From NCBI RefSeq assembly GCF_001557235.1, contig NZ_LSJI01000210.1, positions 1-41,895 of the forward strand: a stretch of DNA of 41,895 nucleotides. The letters are read 5' to 3'. The position numbers and the translations under genes are program-made. Below the pieces are notes generated by a model that made no database searches, was not told the DNA's origin, and saw nothing but the letters and a program-made list of their open reading frames with translations. Positions 1-7,271 of the stretch are shown here, piece by piece. The stretch's first letter is position 1; each line of letters begins with the position of its first letter. This stretch comes from Phenylobacterium sp. CCH9-H3 (GTDB lineage Bacteria; Pseudomonadota; Alphaproteobacteria; Caulobacterales; Caulobacteraceae).

Positions 1-174
1 GGTGGGCGGGAACGGCGCGGGGTCAGCGCGCCAGTCGTCATCCGCGTCATCCGCGTCATCGGAGGCGAACCGCATCCGCGCATCGGCGGACGCACGCGGT
101 GTCCCGTCAGCGTAGGTTTGGAAGCCCAGCAGAGGTTGGTCCGGCTCGCCATCCTTCCGATCGTCAGGCGCCAT
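1..174 (-). CDS. Partial hypothetical protein (N-terminal 58 residues)
   Basis: A minus-strand reading frame opens with ATG at 174 and stays open to the left edge, so only the N-terminus is visible. The visible part is very hydrophilic and rich in Asp, Pro and Ala, with an acidic DDADDADDD stretch encoded by a 9-bp tandem repeat. There is no signal peptide or membrane segment. It is divergent from the acetyltransferase at 311, leaving a 136-base gap with no other gene. I do not recognise the family. Gene reality rests on the clean open frame and plausible composition; no strong Shine-Dalgarno is seen upstream of the ATG. Confidence 0.5.
   Translation of the reverse strand, partial: MAPDDRKDGEPDQPLLGFQTYADGTPRASADARMRFASDDADDADDDWRADPAPFPPT
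37..63. repeat. Short 9-bp tandem repeat (GTCATCCGC, about 3 units)
   Basis: Two perfect copies and one partial copy of GTCATCCGC lie in tandem inside the partial minus-strand gene at the left edge, encoding the repeated Asp-Asp-Ala triplet. Such a repeat could change length by slippage in whole codons. Confidence 0.6.
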
Positions 175-310
175 GGTCAGCTCGCGTCTCAGGTCCCTCG
201 CATGCTCAATCGCCGGATGAGGGTCCAGGTTGCCTCGCCCGATTGAATGCGGCGTCGGGGCGACGTACTGCCACGCACGCAACACCCCAGTTCGCGGAGC
301 GACGTCGAAG

Positions 311-904
311 ATGCTGTCCGATGGCTACCACGAGGTGGATCCGACCAAGATCGTCACCGTGGAGACCTCGCTCCAGATGTTCGCGCGGCCTCCGGAACGC
401 GAGGTCCCGGCGGGCGGGGACTTCCGGCTGGTGCGGGTGGAAGCCGTCGCGGCGGCCGAGTACCTGGACCTCTATCGGGCCGTCGGCCGGGACTGGCTGT
501 GGTTCATGCGCCTGGCGCTGAGCGAGGCCGAGCTGCTGGCCATCGTCCGGGACCCCCGCGTGGAGGTCTATCGGCTGGAGGCGCCCGGCGGGGTCGGCAT
601 CCTGGAGCTCGACTTCCGGGAAGGGGGGGAGTGCGAACTGGCCTTCTTCGGCGTTTCGCCGGGCCTCGTCGGAACCGGCGCCGGCCGCTGGCTGATGAGC
701 CAGGCGCTGGAGCTGGCCTGGTCCCGTCCGATCCGCCGCCTCTGGGTCCACACCTGCACCCTCGACCACCAGGGCGCCGTCGCCTTCTACATGCGCTCGG
801 GCTTCGTGCCCTTCCGCCGCAGGGTCGAGATCACCGACGACCCTCGCCACCTGGGAAAGTCGCCCCGAGAGAGCGCCCCGCACTTCCCGATGATCGGCGG
901 CTGA
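311..904 (+). CDS. GNAT family N-acetyltransferase
   Basis: Encodes 197 residues of the GCN5-related acetyltransferase type, which transfers an acetyl group from acetyl-CoA to an amine; the substrate cannot be told from sequence. The acetyl-CoA pyrophosphate-binding region is the VGTGAGRWL stretch in the C-terminal half, preceded by a strand ending FFGVSP and followed by the usual helix. Near the end, VAFYMRSGFVPF matches the typical GNAT beta6-beta7 region (AxxFYxxxGF). The frame is open further upstream to 230, but the ATG at 311 begins the conserved-looking part. It is convergent with PdeM, whose stop lies 10 bases beyond. Cytosolic, single gene. Confidence 0.82.
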   Translation: MLSDGYHEVDPTKIVTVETSLQMFARPPEREVPAGGDFRLVRVEAVAAAEYLDLYRAVGRDWLWFMRLALSEAELLAIVRDPRVEVYRLEAPGGVGILELDFREGGECELAFFGVSPGLVGTGAGRWLMSQALELAWSRPIRRLWVHTCTLDHQGAVAFYMRSGFVPFRRRVEITDDPRHLGKSPRESAPHFPMIGG

Positions 905-914
905 CCGCGCCGGG

Positions 915-1643
915 TCAGTCCCCCGCCAGCTGCCGCCAGCCCACGGCGCGCACGCGGGTCGCGCCGAGCGCGCCGGCCAGCGGCGGGCGCACGAACATCC
1001 CCGCGAACGCGGCGTCGCGCACGTTCAGCCCGCCCGCATAGGCGCCGAAAGCCGGGAGGATCATTCGTTCGCCGTCCGTGACGAAGCAACGCCGCCGCAC
1101 CGTGCCGCGCGGCGCGCGCACCTTGGCGGCCGGGTGCAGGTGGCCGGCCACTTCGCCGGGCTGGGTGCCCGCCTGCGGCTCGTGGCGCAGGATCAGCCCA
1201 GCGACCAGAATCTCGTCGGCCGTCTCGCCCGGCAGGGCGCGCGGCCCGTCGGCGTCGTGGTTGCCCACAACCCAGACCAGCGCGCGACCCACCGCCAGCG
1301 CCCGCAGCCGCTCGGCGTCGTCGCCCGCCAGCCGGTCCTCGGACCTGCGGTCGTGGAAGGTGTCGCCCAGCAGGACCACGGTCGCAGGCGCGAGCGCGGC
1401 CACCTCCGCCTCCAGCCGCCGCAGGGTCTCGCGGGTGTCGTAGGGCGGCAGCATCTGGCCGCGGGCGGCGTAGGACGAGCCCTTTTCCAGGTGCAGGTCG
1501 GCCACGATCAGCATGCGCTCCGCGGCCAGCCACAGGGCGCCGGAGCACCGCATCACCAGTTCGGCGCCGCGCATCCCCATCGCCAGCCCGCCGCAGTCGC
1601 TGGCGGCGAACCGATAGGCGAAGGGGATACTGACGTCGTTCAC
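915..1643 (-). CDS. pdeM: Ligase-associated DNA damage response endonuclease PdeM
   Basis: A 242-residue calcineurin-like metallophosphoesterase of the PdeM family, proposed to act with an ATP-dependent DNA ligase and an Lhr-type helicase in DNA repair. Metal-binding motifs are visible in order: VADLHLEKG (DxH), LLGDTFHDR (GDxxxD-like), VVGNHD (GNHD) and AGHLHP (GHxH). The start is a GTG at 1643 that overlaps the helicase stop codon by four bases (GTGA), so the two are almost certainly one translationally coupled operon transcribed helicase first. The usual partners, the ligase and an MBL-fold exonuclease, are not in the window. Assignment is strong because of both motif set and neighbour. 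Confidence 0.9.
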   Translation of the reverse strand: MNDVSIPFAYRFAASDCGGLAMGMRGAELVMRCSGALWLAAERMLIVADLHLEKGSSYAARGQMLPPYDTRETLRRLEAEVAALAPATVVLLGDTFHDRRSEDRLAGDDAERLRALAVGRALVWVVGNHDADGPRALPGETADEILVAGLILRHEPQAGTQPGEVAGHLHPAAKVRAPRGTVRRRCFVTDGERMILPAFGAYAGGLNVRDAAFAGMFVRPPLAGALGATRVRAVGWRQLAGD

Positions 1644-4318
1644 TGCAAGGCCTCTGCAATCAGGTCTTCTTCCGCCTCGGCCAGGATCATCTCGCCGGCC
1701 TGGCCGGGCGAGCGCTCCTTGCCGATCTCCAGCAGGATCGGCACCGAGAAGGGGCTGAGGTGATCCAGCGGCGCGTGACGGATACGGCCGCGGATCCGGG
1801 CCAGCATGTCGCCCAGCCGCGCCACGTCGATGAGGCCGGTCGCCGCATCCGCCCGCGCGCAGCGGAGCAGAAGGTGGTCCGGCTCGTGCCGGCGCAGCAC
1901 GTCGTAGATCAGGTCGGTGGAGAAGGTGATCTGTCGCCCCGTCTTCTGCTGCTCGCCCGGGAACCGCTTCTCGATCAGGCCGGCGATGATGGCGCAGCCC
2001 TTGAAGGCGCGCTTCATCATGAAGCTCTCGTGCAGCCAGGCTTCCAGGTCGTCGCCCAGCATGTCCTGCGCGAACAGCTCGTCATAGTCGAGCCGGTCCA
2101 TCGGGTTCAGCGCCCAGATCGCCATGGCGTAGTCGTTGCAGACGAACCCCAGCGGCCCGACGCCCAGGCGCTCCAGCCGTTTCGTCAAAAGCATCGCGAG
2201 CGTCGTATGGGCGAGCCGCCCCTCGAAGGGATAGACCACCATGAAGTTGCGTTTGCCGCGCGGGAAGGTCTCCAGCAGCATCTCGTCCTCGCCGACGATC
2301 AGGGACCGGTCCTTCTGCGCGCCCAGCCATTCGCGCACGTCGGTGGGCAGCACGTTCCAGTGGCTTTCGTCGAACATCAGCTGCCGCACGCGCTTGGCGA
2401 GGTAGGTCGAGAGCGCGAACTTCGACCCGCCCCAGGACGGCATCTTGGGGTCCTTGTGGTTCGCCGGCCGGACCAGGACGTCCAGGTTGGTCACGCCCAC
2501 CAGCTCCCACACCTGGCCCGCGAAGACGAAGGTGTCGCCAGGGTCGAGCATCTCCAGCATGCCCTCCTCGACCTCGCCGATCTTGCGGCCGCCCCGGCCC
2601 CCGCGCATGGCCATCCGCACCGCCAGCACGGCCGGCGAAACGATAGCTCCCACGTTCAGACGATGCCGCTGCGCCACGTTCTGGTCCCGGACCTTCCAGC
2701 GACCATCGGGTAGCTGCACGATCCGTCGGAAGCGGTCGTAGGTCTTCAGCGCATATCCGCCGGTCGAGACGAAATCGACCACCGCCTCGAAGTCCTCCCA
2801 GGGCAGATCGCGGTAGGGCCCCGCTGAACGCACCTCGTCGTACAGCGCCAGCATGTCGAAGGGCTCGGACACCGCGCAGCCCATGACGTGCTGGGCCAGG
2901 ACATCCAGCGCCCCAACCCGCGGCGGGTCGCCGTCCAGCTTGTTCTCCGCGATAGCCTCGCGCGCCGCCTGGCACTCCAGCATCTCGAACCGGTTGGCGG
3001 GCACGAACAGCGCGCGGCTGGGCTCGTCCAGGCGGTGGTTGGCCCGGCCGATCCGCTGCACCATGCGCGAGGCGCCCTTGGGGCTGGCCAGCTGGATCAC
3101 CAGGTCCACGTCGCCCCAGTCGATGCCCAGGTCCAGGGTGGAGGTGCAGACGACGGCCCTGAGCTCTCCCCGCGCCATCGCCGCCTCGACCTTGCGCCGC
3201 TGCTCGGCCGCCAGGCTGCCGTGGTGCAGGGCGATGGGCAGGCTGTCCTCATTCAGCCGCCAGAGCTCCTGGAACGCGAACTCCGCCTGGAACCGGGTGT
3301 TCACGAACACCAGCGCCGTCCGGGACCTGCGGATGACGTCGTAGACCTCTGCCATGGCGTGCTGCGCGGTGTGCCCGGCCCACGGCACCCGGCCTTCGGA
3401 GAGGAGGACATCCACGACGGGCTCCGCGCCGGCGGGGCCGCGGACCAGGGCGATGGAGGCGGAGCCATGCTGCGCCCCCTCCGTCCCGGCGCTGACGCGC
3501 CGATCCACCTCCCCCGTTTGCGCGGGGGAGGAGCGAGCGTTGCTGCCCCGCTCCTCCCCTGTCGCGGAGACGGCGGGGGAGGGGGACCGCGAAGCGGTGG
3601 AGGGGGCTTCCCCCACAACGATCGCCGGGGCGGAAGCCCCCTCCGTCGGCTTCGCCGCCACCTCCCCCTGTGGGGGAGGAATATGCGACGCCATCCAGTT
3701 CTTGATCACCTCGGGATCGTCGACCGTCGCGCTCAACCCCACCCGGCGCATGTTCGGCGCGAGGGTCTGCAGCCGCGCCAGGTCGAGGGCCAGCAGGTCC
3801 CCGCGCTTGCTGGCGTGCAGCGTATGGATCTCGTCCAGGATCACGCAGCGGAGGTCTTCGAAATAGAGCCGCGCCCCTTCCCATGCGCACAGCAACGCCA
3901 GTTGCTCCGGTGTCGTCAGCAGGATGTCCGGCGGCTTGACCCGCTGGCGCTGGCGCCGCGCGATCCCAGTGTCGCCGGTCCGGCTCTCGGCCACCACGTT
4001 CAGCCCCATCTCCAGGATCGGCGTGTTGAGGTTCCGCTCCACGTCCACGGCCAGCGCCTTCAGCGGCGAGATGTAGATCGTATGGAGGCCTCTCGGTGTA
4101 TTCGCCGGCGGCCGCTCCGAGAGGTCGATGAGCGTGGGCAGGAAGCCGGCCAGGGTCTTGCCGCCGCCGGTGGGTGCGATCAGCAGGGCGTCGCGGCCCT
4201 CGCGCCCCTTGGCCACCATCTCCAGCTGGTGCGTGCGCGCCGTCCAGCCGCGCCTGGCGAACCAGGCCCGGAACCGTTCCGGCAATAGGTCGGCAGGGGA
4301 GCCCGCGGCATCGGCCAT
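1640..4318 (-). CDS. Ligase-associated DNA damage response DEXH-box helicase (Lhr-like)
   Basis: Superfamily 2 helicase of 892 residues. Walker A APTGGGKT is at residues 48-55, the DEIH box at 162-165, SAT (motif III) at 196-198 and the motif VI region QRIGRANHR is in the second RecA domain; the long C-terminal part fits the Lhr-type winged-helix and following domains. I chose the ATG at 4318: the frame is open to 4537, but that extension runs into the divergent glycosyltransferase and does not look like helicase sequence. Residues about 212-286, just after motif III, are low-complexity Pro/Glu/Ser/Ala sequence encoded by a palindromic repeat cluster, an in-frame insertion not expected in this family. 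Coupled to pdeM downstream. Confidence 0.92.
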   Translation of the reverse strand: MADAAGSPADLLPERFRAWFARRGWTARTHQLEMVAKGREGRDALLIAPTGGGKTLAGFLPTLIDLSERPPANTPRGLHTIYISPLKALAVDVERNLNTPILEMGLNVVAESRTGDTGIARRQRQRVKPPDILLTTPEQLALLCAWEGARLYFEDLRCVILDEIHTLHASKRGDLLALDLARLQTLAPNMRRVGLSATVDDPEVIKNWMASHIPPPQGEVAAKPTEGASAPAIVVGEAPSTASRSPSPAVSATGEERGSNARSSPAQTGEVDRRVSAGTEGAQHGSASIALVRGPAGAEPVVDVLLSEGRVPWAGHTAQHAMAEVYDVIRRSRTALVFVNTRFQAEFAFQELWRLNEDSLPIALHHGSLAAEQRRKVEAAMARGELRAVVCTSTLDLGIDWGDVDLVIQLASPKGASRMVQRIGRANHRLDEPSRALFVPANRFEMLECQAAREAIAENKLDGDPPRVGALDVLAQHVMGCAVSEPFDMLALYDEVRSAGPYRDLPWEDFEAVVDFVSTGGYALKTYDRFRRIVQLPDGRWKVRDQNVAQRHRLNVGAIVSPAVLAVRMAMRGGRGGRKIGEVEEGMLEMLDPGDTFVFAGQVWELVGVTNLDVLVRPANHKDPKMPSWGGSKFALSTYLAKRVRQLMFDESHWNVLPTDVREWLGAQKDRSLIVGEDEMLLETFPRGKRNFMVVYPFEGRLAHTTLAMLLTKRLERLGVGPLGFVCNDYAMAIWALNPMDRLDYDELFAQDMLGDDLEAWLHESFMMKRAFKGCAIIAGLIEKRFPGEQQKTGRQITFSTDLIYDVLRRHEPDHLLLRCARADAATGLIDVARLGDMLARIRGRIRHAPLDHLSPFSVPILLEIGKERSPGQAGEMILAEAEEDLIAEALQ
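3474..3680. repeat. Three-copy palindromic dispersed repeat inserted in the helicase gene
   Basis: Three related units lie inside the helicase coding sequence. Unit A (3474-3534) and unit C (3636-3680) share the plus-strand order GCCCCCTCCGTC, then a short variable imperfect palindrome, then CACCTCCCCC and GGGGGAGGA. Unit B (about 3550-3607) is the same element in inverse orientation, ending GGTGGAGGGGGC. Each contains a strong stem: in unit A CCTCCCCCG pairs with CGGGGGAGG, in unit C CCTCCCC pairs with GGGGAGG. The block stays in frame with the helicase and encodes about 75 extra residues. Elements of this look are usually intergenic in Caulobacterales (from memory); here the element is translated. 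Confidence 0.8.
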
Positions 4319-4409
4319 TCGGACGCCTATAGCACGTTCCCGTTCCGTTTCATCCGCCTCACGCGTTGTCGGGTTCCACCGGGCGCCGGCGCGGGCTAAA
4401 CGGGATCTC

Positions 4410-5138
4410 ATGCGCATCGCCGTCATCACCCCGTACTTCAAGGAGCCGCTGGAACAGCTGCGCCTTTGCCACGAGAGCGTTGCGGCCCAGACGTACGCCG
4501 ACGTGACGCATTTCATGGTCGCCGACGGCCACCCCAACGCCGAGATCGACAGCTGGCCGGTCCGCCATCTGCCGCTACCCTGGAACCATGGCGACTATGG
4601 CGACACGCCGCGCGCGGTGGCGGCGATGAGCGCTTCCTCCCAGGGCTTCGACGCCATCGCCTTCCTCGACGCCGACAACTGGTACGATCCGGACCACCTC
4701 GCCACCCTGGTGCGCCTGCAGGCCGAGACCAAGGCCCATATCGTCACGGCGACGCGTCGGCTCATCCGGCCCGACGGCAGCGTGCTGGCTGTCTGCAAGC
4801 AGTCCAACGGCGTCGACTTCTGCGACATGAACTGCTTCTTCATCACCCGTCCCGCGTTTGCGGCCATCGGGGCCTGGGCGTTCAAGGACCCGCGCGCGTC
4901 GATCGTGGACGACTACGTGCTGTGGGGGCTCATCCGGAACTCCAACGCGAAGCTGGCGCACTCGCCCGAGCCGACGGTCAACTACCGCACCATGTGGGCG
5001 ATGACCTACATCGAGCACGGCGAGGAGCCGCCGCCGGGCTCCCGCTGCATGCTGCGTTCGCCGGACGAGCCCTATCCGAAGATGTTCGACTACTGGACCG
5101 CCCGGCGGATGCACGAGGCGGGCCTGGAGCTGACCTGA
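4410..5138 (+). CDS. Glycosyltransferase family 2-like protein
   Basis: A 242-residue protein that looks like a GT-A fold sugar transferase. The N-terminus IAVITPYFKEPLEQL is the typical GT2 opening strand and helix, VADGHPN matches the nucleotide-binding region, and FLDADNWY carries the DxD metal/nucleotide-sugar motif near residue 90. A later VDDYVLWG segment fits the acceptor-side ED/DD region. The ATG at 4410 was chosen because it starts exactly at the conserved first strand; the longer frame upstream overlaps the divergent helicase. It is isolated from the large glycan region and has no membrane segment, so sugar and acceptor are unknown. Confidence 0.8.
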   Translation: MRIAVITPYFKEPLEQLRLCHESVAAQTYADVTHFMVADGHPNAEIDSWPVRHLPLPWNHGDYGDTPRAVAAMSASSQGFDAIAFLDADNWYDPDHLATLVRLQAETKAHIVTATRRLIRPDGSVLAVCKQSNGVDFCDMNCFFITRPAFAAIGAWAFKDPRASIVDDYVLWGLIRNSNAKLAHSPEPTVNYRTMWAMTYIEHGEEPPPGSRCMLRSPDEPYPKMFDYWTARRMHEAGLELT

Positions 5139-5188
5139 ATCCAGGCTGCTACCGGGGCGGCCTCGCTTCGGGCGGCCGGGCTCGCTAA

Positions 5189-5917
5189 ATGAGGCGGATG
5201 CGTTTCAGTCTCGCCTTCCTGACCGCGGCCCTGCTGACCGCCTGCTCGCCGACGCCGGAGAGCCGGACCGCCCAGGCAGCCGCCCGCGCCGAGGGCGGAT
5301 TCCCGCTTCCCGACCGCCCCGTCGCCGGCATCGTGGCGCCCGAGTGGTCGTCCGGACCGGACCGGGATGCGGCCGACGAGTCCGGCCAGCTGATCCGCGG
5401 CCTGGAGATCGCGCCCGGCATGCGCGTGGCCGACATCGGGGCCGGCTCGGGCTACCACACGCTGCGGCTTTCGCCGGCCGTGGGGCCCACCGGGATCGTC
5501 TATGCTGAGGACATCGTCGAGGCCTACATCTCAGGCCTGCGTCGGGAAGCTGAACGGCGCAAGCTGACCAACATCCGCATCGTCGTGGGCACGCCCGACG
5601 ATCCGAAGCTGCCGGCGAAGTCCATCGACCGGGCCGTGCTGGTGCACATGTACCACGAGGTCGAGAACCCCTACGCGCTGCTGTGGAACCTCGCGGGCGC
5701 GCTCAAGCCGGGTGCGCGGGTGGGTGTGATCGACCTCGACCGCGCCACCGCCTCACACGGCATGCCGCCCGCGCTGCTGAAGTGCGAGTTCGAGGCGGTG
5801 GGCTACCGGCAGCTCTCCTCCGCTCCCATGGCCGGCGGCGTGGGCTACCTGGCCATCTTCGAGGCGCCGGTGACCCGGCCGAAGCCGGCCGACATCAGGC
5901 CCTGCAAGGCGCCCTGA
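5189..5917 (+). CDS. Class I SAM-dependent methyltransferase with lipoprotein signal peptide
   Basis: A 242-residue protein. Residues 1-19 form a lipoprotein signal: a hydrophobic core followed by the lipobox LTAC, with Cys19 as the predicted lipidated residue. The rest is a class I methyltransferase-like Rossmann domain: motif I VADIGAGSG ends near residue 88, an acidic residue follows the second strand (YAED), and LVHMYHEVENP and GVIDLDR fit later strands. The fold normally binds S-adenosylmethionine, which is not known to be available in the periplasm, so activity is uncertain. A second ATG at 5198 is possible and preserves the signal peptide. The C69 peptidase begins 5 bases after its stop, suggesting co-transcription. 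Confidence 0.82.
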   Translation: MRRMRFSLAFLTAALLTACSPTPESRTAQAAARAEGGFPLPDRPVAGIVAPEWSSGPDRDAADESGQLIRGLEIAPGMRVADIGAGSGYHTLRLSPAVGPTGIVYAEDIVEAYISGLRREAERRKLTNIRIVVGTPDDPKLPAKSIDRAVLVHMYHEVENPYALLWNLAGALKPGARVGVIDLDRATASHGMPPALLKCEFEAVGYRQLSSAPMAGGVGYLAIFEAPVTRPKPADIRPCKAP

Positions 5918-5922
5918 CGCCG

Positions 5923-7203
5923 ATGTGCGACACCCTGGCCAGCCTCGCATCGTCCGCCGCCAGGGGCGCCGCGCTCTTCGCCAAGAACAGCGACCGCGAG
6001 CGGAACGAGGCCCAGGTCCTCGAACTCCATCCAGCGCGGGCCGGCGCCGCCGGTCGCCCCCTGCGGGTCACCTACATCTCGATCCCGGATGTCGCGCGCA
6101 CCCATGCGTGCCTGCTCAGCCGCCCGTTCTGGATGTGGGGCGCCGAGATGGGCGCCAACGCGCACGGCGTGGTCATCGGCAACGAGGCCCTGCATGCCAA
6201 AACCCCCGCCCAGCGCCGGCGGGCCCTGATCGGTATGGACCTGGTGCGCCTGGGGCTTGAGCGCGGCGCGACGGCCGCCGAGGCCCGCGACGTGATCATC
6301 GATCTCCTGGAGCGTCACGGCCAGGGCGGCGACTGCGGTCACCTGGGCCGGTTCTACTACAACAACGGCTTCATCATCGCCGATCCCACGGAAGCCTATG
6401 TCCTGGAGACCGCCGGCCGCGAGTGGGTGTGGCGCCGGGTCGCCGCGCAGCGCGCCCTGTCGAACGCCTACTCGATCGCAGCGGACTACGACGCGATCAG
6501 CCCTGGCCTTCGGCGCGCGGAGCGCTACGACGTCGCCGCGGCTCTGATCGACGAGGCGCGGGACGCGGTCAGCTTCGGACGGGGCCGCTGCGCGCGCGGA
6601 CAGGCGCTGCTGGACCGCGCCGCGCCGCGTCTCACGCCCGCCGCCATGATGGCGATCCTTCGGGATCACGGAGAGGCGCCGGACTGGACCCCCGCCAACA
6701 CCCGCGACCGCACCCTCTGCATGCACGCGTCGAACGGGCCGCGCCGCAGCCAGTCGGTGGCCTCGATGGTGAGCGAGCTGCGTCCTGGCCGAACCGTCCA
6801 TTGGCTGACCGGTACGTCCGCGCCGTGCACGAGCGTTTTCAAGCCCTTTGTCTTCGGCGTGGCGGCCCCGCCGTTCGGGGCCTCGCCGACCGACCGGGCG
6901 GACCCGGAGTCCCGCTGGTGGCGGCATGAGCGCGTGCACCGCGCCATGCTGGCCGACTTCACTCCGGCGCTCGCCGCCATCGCGCCGGAACGCGACGCCC
7001 TCGAGGCCAGCTTCCAGGCGCGCATCGACCAGGCCTTCGACGCGGGCGACCTCGACGGCGCCATCGCCAGCTGCTGGGCCGAAGCGGATGCGGCGGAGGC
7101 GCGCTGGCGGACGAACTTCCCCCGCCCGGGCCGCAGCGAGGCCACTCCTGCCCACCGCCGCAGCTGGGCGCGGCTGAACCATGTGGCCGGCTGGGTAGAT
7201 TGA
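5923..7203 (+). CDS. Secernin-like peptidase, family C69 (N-terminal nucleophile)
   Basis: Encodes 426 residues. It starts MCDTLAS, so Cys2 would become the N-terminal nucleophile after methionine removal, as in C69 dipeptidases and secernins. The next conserved block, FAKNSDRERNEAQ, matches the secernin signature (GKNSDRxxxE). YNNGFIIADPTEAYVLET and CMHASNGPRRSQSVASMVSE sit where expected in the Ntn-hydrolase fold (these are read in pieces; each is shown as residues in the protein). No signal peptide, so probably cytosolic. The start is fixed by the need for Cys at position 2 and lies 5 bases after the methyltransferase stop. Actual substrate, dipeptide or otherwise, is unknown. Confidence 0.85.
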   Translation: MCDTLASLASSAARGAALFAKNSDRERNEAQVLELHPARAGAAGRPLRVTYISIPDVARTHACLLSRPFWMWGAEMGANAHGVVIGNEALHAKTPAQRRRALIGMDLVRLGLERGATAAEARDVIIDLLERHGQGGDCGHLGRFYYNNGFIIADPTEAYVLETAGREWVWRRVAAQRALSNAYSIAADYDAISPGLRRAERYDVAAALIDEARDAVSFGRGRCARGQALLDRAAPRLTPAAMMAILRDHGEAPDWTPANTRDRTLCMHASNGPRRSQSVASMVSELRPGRTVHWLTGTSAPCTSVFKPFVFGVAAPPFGASPTDRADPESRWWRHERVHRAMLADFTPALAAIAPERDALEASFQARIDQAFDAGDLDGAIASCWAEADAAEARWRTNFPRPGRSEATPAHRRSWARLNHVAGWVD

Positions 7204-7271
7204 GGAAAATTCACTTCGGCCCGCCGCGGCGCGGGCCTAAGCCTCCCGTCTCGCGACATCCTGGGGGTCAC

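Noticed and set aside
230..310. Upstream extension of the GNAT gene.
   Set aside because: No ribosome-binding site and composition unlike the domain; ATG 311 is simpler.
3474..3680. Insertion sequence inside the helicase gene.
   Set aside because: No transposase, no terminal inverted repeats bounding a gene, no target duplication seen; the block is a cluster of short palindromic units.
4319..4537. N-terminal extension of the helicase by 73 codons.
   Set aside because: It overlaps the divergent glycosyltransferase start region and has no helicase-like sequence; ATG 4318 gives the normal distance to Walker A.
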